DNA from: Ktedonobacterales bacterium
Lineage (GTDB): Bacteria; Chloroflexota; Ktedonobacteria; Ktedonobacterales; Ktedonobacteraceae
NCBI GenBank assembly: GCA_027451525.1
Contig: DAIDJF010000008.1
Coordinates: forward strand, 1 to 64,000
Length of the DNA stretch: 64,000 nucleotides
Reading direction: 5' to 3'
Part shown: positions 60,529 to 64,000 of the stretch, one piece after another
Position numbering within the stretch: the first letter of the stretch is position 1
How the letters are laid out: each line of letters begins with the position of its first letter
Translations under genes and position numbers: made by a program
Notes under the pieces: generated by a model
What the model was told of the DNA's origin: nothing
Database searches by the model: none
The model's input: the letters and a program-made list of their open reading frames with translations, nothing else

Positions 60529-61623
60529 ATGACAAGCGAGCAAGTAATTCAGCCATTGCGTGTTGGAGTAATCGGATTAGGCTTTGGCGGTGAAACGCAT
60601 GTGAAATCGTATATGCAGCTCCCAAATGTTGAAGTTGTGGCCTTAGCAGGGTTAGAGGAAGAGCGTCTGGCAGCGTTAGGAGCGAGCTATGCTATTCCAC
60701 ATTTATATCGGCGTTATGAAGATATTTTAGAGCGTGATGATCTTCATGCAATAAGTGTGTGTGTGCCGAATTATTTGCATGCGCCGATAGCGATTGCAGC
60801 TCTGGAGCGTGGTTTACATGTCTTGAGCGAGAAGCCGCTAGCGCGTTCTGGCGAAGAGGCGGAAGCGATGGTTGCGGTGGCAGCGAAGGCAAATCGTGTT
60901 TTGCAGGTTGTATTTAACCACCGCATGCGTGGCGATGTGCAGACGTTAAAGCAGTACATAGATGAAGGAAAATTAGGACATATTTATTACGCGAAGGCGA
61001 CGTGGATGCGGCGGCGTGGCATTCCTGGCAGTGGGACATGGTTTGTGAGCAAAGAGATGGCAGGAGGAGGGCCGCTGATTGATCTGGGCGTGCATGTGTT
61101 GGATATTGCATTACATCTGCTGGGCGAACCGGATGTCGTGAGCGTGAGTGCTGCGACGTATAATGAGCTGGGACGGCGTGGGCTTGGGGTGGATAAGCGG
61201 GCGCGAAAATATGGCAGTGGCAGTGCGTATGAAGTGGAAGATCTGGCGACGGCATTTTTACGTTTAGAGAATGGCGGTACTCTGCTGCTAGAGACCAGTT
61301 GGGCGACGCATAGCAGTGCGAGCGACGATTTCGGGGTGACGTTATATGGTACGGAAGGGGGAGCCGAGATAAAGGTGAGCAATTATAACTGGGAGGATAC
61401 GCTACGTATCTTTATAGATATCGCGGATGTGCCCGCTGAAATTAAACCACGCCTGTATCGGGGAGAAGGCCATCTCGCGGTCGTGCGCAACTTTGTGGCG
61501 GCGATTGCAGAGGGAAACTGGTCGGCACATGCCGGCTATGAAGGTTTGCAGCGAAGTCGGATTATTGATGCCTGCTATACGTCAGCTTTACAGGGGCGTG
61601 AAGTCACAATGGACAAACGCTAG
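60529..61623 (+). CDS. Gfo/Idh/MocA family oxidoreductase (second of a divergent pair)
   Basis: This 364-residue protein has LRVGVIGLGFGGETHVKSYM near residue 10, the E-K-P motif in HVLSEKPLARSGEEAEAMV near residue 105 and GGGPLIDLGVHVLDIALHL near 180, in which Asp and His are the usual catalytic residues. It should oxidise or reduce a sugar or cyclitol with NAD(P). It is only distantly like the divergent gene at 59213, so the two are not a simple tandem duplication. A strong terminator follows. Confidence 0.88.
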   Translation: MTSEQVIQPLRVGVIGLGFGGETHVKSYMQLPNVEVVALAGLEEERLAALGASYAIPHLYRRYEDILERDDLHAISVCVPNYLHAPIAIAALERGLHVLSEKPLARSGEEAEAMVAVAAKANRVLQVVFNHRMRGDVQTLKQYIDEGKLGHIYYAKATWMRRRGIPGSGTWFVSKEMAGGGPLIDLGVHVLDIALHLLGEPDVVSVSAATYNELGRRGLGVDKRARKYGSGSAYEVEDLATAFLRLENGGTLLLETSWATHSSASDDFGVTLYGTEGGAEIKVSNYNWEDTLRIFIDIADVPAEIKPRLYRGEGHLAVVRNFVAAIAEGNWSAHAGYEGLQRSRIIDACYTSALQGREVTMDKR

Positions 61624-61644
61624 CGAGAGAGCGGAAAACGAGGA

Positions 61645-61682
61645 GAGGCAAGAGATAAGGGACAATCTCTTGCCTCTTTTAT
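61645..61682 (+). terminator. Rho-independent terminator
   Basis: GAGGCAAGAGAT pairs perfectly with ATCTCTTGCCTC across an 8-base loop, followed by TTTTATT. It lies 22 bp after the stop of the plus-strand Gfo/Idh gene. Confidence 0.85.
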
Positions 61683-61712
61683 TGATATCTCCAAGATAGC
61701 TGTTTTTTGCTC

Positions 61713-61741
61713 TTGACAGCAAGCGGTTTTTGAATTATATT
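61713..61741 (+). promoter_or_regulatory. Sigma-70-type promoter of the MarR-ABC operon
   Basis: TTGACA (61713-61718), an exactly 17-base spacer and TATATT (61736-61741) give a near-consensus promoter 69 bp upstream of the MarR start codon. Confidence 0.8.
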
Positions 61742-61769
61742 TAGGTTGCCAAATTAATTTTAATGCTAA
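61741..61769. promoter_or_regulatory. Candidate MarR operator
   Basis: TTAGGTTGCCAAATTAATTT followed by TAATGCTAA is an imperfect palindrome centred on AAATTAATTT with TTAG/CTAA ends. It overlaps the end of the -10 hexamer and the likely transcription start, a standard place for MarR autorepression. Confidence 0.45.
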
Positions 61770-61809
61770 GTAAATAAGTATAAACAAGTCGAGAGACGGA
61801 GGTATGGTG

Positions 61810-62298
61810 ATGGAGCATGCTGCCAGTGTTACTGAGCAGAGGCTTATGCGCGCTTTGATGCAGTTTAAGCGATTGGGATGGCATCAGCAATCGGTTGCGG
61901 GATGTAAACCGAGCGAGATTAGAGTATTGTTTTGTGTACACAGGGGTACTCAGCAAGATATATCTGAGCTAAAAGTTTCGGAGATTAGCAAGTTGCTCCA
62001 TGTAACCTCGCCAACAGTGACCCAACTCTTAAATGGTTTGGAAACAAACGGATTGATCGAGCGGCATATTGATGCAGTGGATCGGAGGGCGGTGGGGGTA
62101 AAATTGACAAACAAAGGTGAAATTGTTGTGCGCCAGGCGGAAGAGGCATTTTTTGCTTCATTACGCGGGCTGATTGAGTACCTGGGAGAAGAACAAAGCA
62201 ATCAGCTTGTGGATCTTTTATCAAAGGCATTTCGCTATTTTCACGAGCAAGATGCCAGTATGTCTTATTCAGCATGGAATGGAGAGAGTGAAGGATGA
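61810..62298 (+). CDS. MarR family transcriptional regulator
   Basis: This 162-residue protein has the MarR winged helix: ELKVSEISKLLHVTSPTVTQ, then LLNGLETNGLIERHIDAVDR, then the wing RRAVGVKLTNKG. I use ATG 61810, seven bases after GGAGGT; ATG 61804 is too close. Its stop codon overlaps the start of the ABC exporter gene (ATGA), so the two are co-translated, and it should control its own operon through the candidate operator upstream. Regulators of this kind commonly sense the exporter's drug-like substrates. Confidence 0.9.
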   Translation: MEHAASVTEQRLMRALMQFKRLGWHQQSVAGCKPSEIRVLFCVHRGTQQDISELKVSEISKLLHVTSPTVTQLLNGLETNGLIERHIDAVDRRAVGVKLTNKGEIVVRQAEEAFFASLRGLIEYLGEEQSNQLVDLLSKAFRYFHEQDASMSYSAWNGESEG

Positions 62299-64000
62299 TT
62301 AAATTATTACGGTTTATGAAGCCGTATCGGATAACACTCGCGTTTATTCTCGTGCTTGCTTTTGCGCAGTCCATAGCGAACCTGTATCTGCCGAATTTGA
62401 TGGCGGATATTGTCGATAATGGAGTGGTGAAAGGCGACACGGGCTATATATGGCGTGTGGGCGGACTGATGTTATTGGTCACAATTGGCGGCACAATTTG
62501 TGCTGTCATCGGTAGCTTTTATGCCGCCAGAGTCGCGACAGGGTTTGGTAAAAATGTACGTGCCGCCTTGTTCTCGCGCGTAGAGCAGTTCTCGCTGCAC
62601 GAATTTGATACGGTAAGCACGGCGTCGCTAATTACGCGCACGACGAATGACACGACACAAGTACAACAGGTGTTGGTGATTATTCTGGGATTTATGATTA
62701 CGGCCCCGATGATGATGATCGGTGGCATTATCATGGCAGTGTACCAAGATGCGACGCTCTCATTGGTACTGGTAGTTATTATCCCCTTCCTTGTCGGGGC
62801 GATTGTGCTCATTATGACCAGAGCGATCCCCTTGTTTCAGATCATGCAGAAGAAGATAGACAAACTCAATCTGGTTCTGGATGAAGGCTTGACGGGAGTG
62901 CGGGTTATCCGCGCATTTGATCGGGGCAAGCAGGAAGAGCAGCGTTTTGATGCTGCGAACTATGATTTGACCGATGTAGCTATCAATGTCAACCGGATTA
63001 TCGCGGGCCTGATGCCAATAATGATGCTGGTACTGAATGTATCGAGCGTGGCGATTCTCTGGTTTGGAAGCATTCGTATCAATAATGGCGATATGCAGGT
63101 TGGCGCGCTGATCGCATTTTTGCAGTATGCTATGCAAATTCTTTTTGCCCTGTTGATGGTTTCCATGATGTTTATCATGCTGCCACGTTCGGAGGCATCG
63201 GCGACGCGCATTAACGAAGTGCTGGTAATGGTTCCTGAAATCAAAGACGAGGAGCAGGTGAAAGAGGCAGAGAGTCAGCATGGTTATATCGAATTTCGCG
63301 ATGTGACATTTAGTTATCCTGGAGCTGAGGAACCTGCTCTCTCTAATATAAGTTTTCAGGCGCGTCCAGGTGAGATAACGGCTATTATTGGTGGCACGGG
63401 TGCAGGCAAAACGACGTTAGTGAGCCTGATACCGCGTTTTTATGACATTGATAGCGGGCATATTCTGATCGATGGTGTGAATATTCGAGAGATGTCTCAG
63501 CATTACCTGCGTTCAAAGATTGGCTTTGTGCCACAGAAGGCGGTATTGTTCTCTGGCACGATTACAGAAAATATCCGCTATGGGAAAGAGGAAGCCTCCG
63601 AGCTGGAGATCAGGCACGCGGCGGATATTGCGCAGGCGACGGAGTTCATTACGAACATGCCGAATGGGTTTGATTCGGTGATTGCTCAGGGTGGCACAAA
63701 CGTTTCTGGTGGGCAAAAACAACGTCTTTCGATCGCGCGTGCATTGGTGAGAAAGCCAGAAATCTACGTGTTTGATGATAGTTTCTCTGCACTTGACTTT
63801 AAGACGGATGCGAAGTTGCGAGCGGCTCTCAAGGGTGAGATACAGGAAGCGACGGTACTGATTGTAGCTCAACGTGTCAGTACAGTAATGGATGCAGATC
63901 AAATTATTGTCTTGGATGAGGGACGCCTTGTAGGCATTGGCACGCACCGTGAGTTGATGGAGATGAACAGCGTCTATCGTGAGATCGTTTCTTCGCAACT
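62295..64000 (+). CDS. ABC transporter, fused permease/ATPase half of a heterodimeric exporter (cut by window edge)
   Basis: The frame starts at ATG 62295 behind AAGG and runs off the window with 568 full codons. Residues 10-300 are the six-helix type IV exporter membrane domain (VRVIRAFDRGKQEEQRFDAA near 205). The ATPase domain has Walker A GGTGAGKTT (about 366), Q-loop VPQKAVLF (about 412), signature VSGGQKQRLSIARA (about 470) and Walker B VFDDSFSALD (about 492). The residue after Walker B is Asp where the catalytic Glu is expected, and the switch His is Gln in VAQRVS. These mark the degenerate half of BmrC/TM287-like heterodimers, so the active partner is probably encoded just past the window. 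Confidence 0.9.
   Translation, partial: MIKLLRFMKPYRITLAFILVLAFAQSIANLYLPNLMADIVDNGVVKGDTGYIWRVGGLMLLVTIGGTICAVIGSFYAARVATGFGKNVRAALFSRVEQFSLHEFDTVSTASLITRTTNDTTQVQQVLVIILGFMITAPMMMIGGIIMAVYQDATLSLVLVVIIPFLVGAIVLIMTRAIPLFQIMQKKIDKLNLVLDEGLTGVRVIRAFDRGKQEEQRFDAANYDLTDVAINVNRIIAGLMPIMMLVLNVSSVAILWFGSIRINNGDMQVGALIAFLQYAMQILFALLMVSMMFIMLPRSEASATRINEVLVMVPEIKDEEQVKEAESQHGYIEFRDVTFSYPGAEEPALSNISFQARPGEITAIIGGTGAGKTTLVSLIPRFYDIDSGHILIDGVNIREMSQHYLRSKIGFVPQKAVLFSGTITENIRYGKEEASELEIRHAADIAQATEFITNMPNGFDSVIAQGGTNVSGGQKQRLSIARALVRKPEIYVFDDSFSALDFKTDAKLRAALKGEIQEATVLIVAQRVSTVMDADQIIVLDEGRLVGIGTHRELMEMNSVYREIVSSQ

Noticed and set aside
62760-63998. Two minus-strand frames of 173 and 161 residues at the window end
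   Set aside because: They are antisense to the ABC exporter gene, whose Walker and signature motifs fix the coding strand.
1-64000. CRISPR arrays, tRNAs, rRNAs, transposases, prophage genes
   Set aside because: I looked for regular repeats, cloverleaf-like sequence, transposase and phage motifs and saw none. The inverted repeats in the 37-42 kb segment are too short and too different to call insertion sequences.

Overview
The window reads as chromosomal DNA of a free-living aerobic heterotroph. The gene mix fits Chloroflexota, with class Ktedonobacteria as my best guess: many small regulators, oxidoreductases and lipoproteins, a cytochrome bd oxidase, a MASE1 histidine kinase and balanced base composition. 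This assignment is by resemblance only, because there is no rRNA or other marker in the window. I found no tRNA, rRNA, CRISPR array, intact insertion sequence or prophage. About 60 protein genes cover most of the 64 kb, and most start with clear AGGAGG-like ribosome sites.

Layout. 1-12.3 kb is a mixed metabolic region: a cut-off nitronate monooxygenase, a minus-strand cluster (PAC2 protein, CoA-ligase alpha subunit, P1 peptidase), a pseudouridine synthase, a haem-dependent N-demethylase-like protein, a CrtO/PYROXD2-like flavoprotein, a DUF4349 lipoprotein, a GrdB-like reductase gene with an in-frame TGA, a GH3 lipoprotein and a MarR regulator. 12.5-35 kb is a long run of plus-strand genes: cytochrome b561/molybdopterin oxidoreductase, a bacteriorhodopsin-type proton pump, a TPP enzyme, an enolase-superfamily enzyme, a giant FAD/Fe-S oxidoreductase, a duplicated membrane protein, gluconate-dehydrogenase subunit 3 plus GMC oxidoreductase, an SDR, CydAB, a glycogen-debranching-type enzyme, DnaK, a CbpA-like J protein and a CbpM-like modulator. 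35-44 kb holds two orphan histidine kinases (one without an H-box), GTP-dependent PEP carboxykinase, an amidohydrolase, a cupredoxin-like lipoprotein, a coiled-coil protein and several long intergenic hairpins. 44-64 kb is made of short operons: SDR, HAD and GNAT genes; TetR-P450-unknown-sulfatase behind a 32-bp perfect palindrome; flavin reductase-HIT-hydrolase-hydroxyacyl-CoA dehydrogenase-aldo/keto reductase; a threonine-dehydratase-like enzyme; a Kal-like hotdog enzyme; two divergent Gfo/Idh/MocA oxidoreductases; and MarR plus the degenerate half of an ABC exporter running off the end.

How they may work together. The 12.5-29 kb run encodes several flavin, Fe-S and Mo dehydrogenases that look able to feed a quinone pool, a bd oxidase that would empty it, and a rhodopsin that would add proton-motive force in light. 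This is inference from co-localisation. The two strongest observations are: (1) the GrdB-like gene at 9574-10329 is split by a TGA in a U-x-x-C context, followed by an 8-bp hairpin with a GGUCG loop at the spacing expected of a bacterial SECIS, so it is probably a selenoprotein that routine annotation would break in two; (2) the rhodopsin keeps every proton-pumping residue of the bacteriorhodopsin Asp-Thr-Asp type and sits inside the redox cluster.
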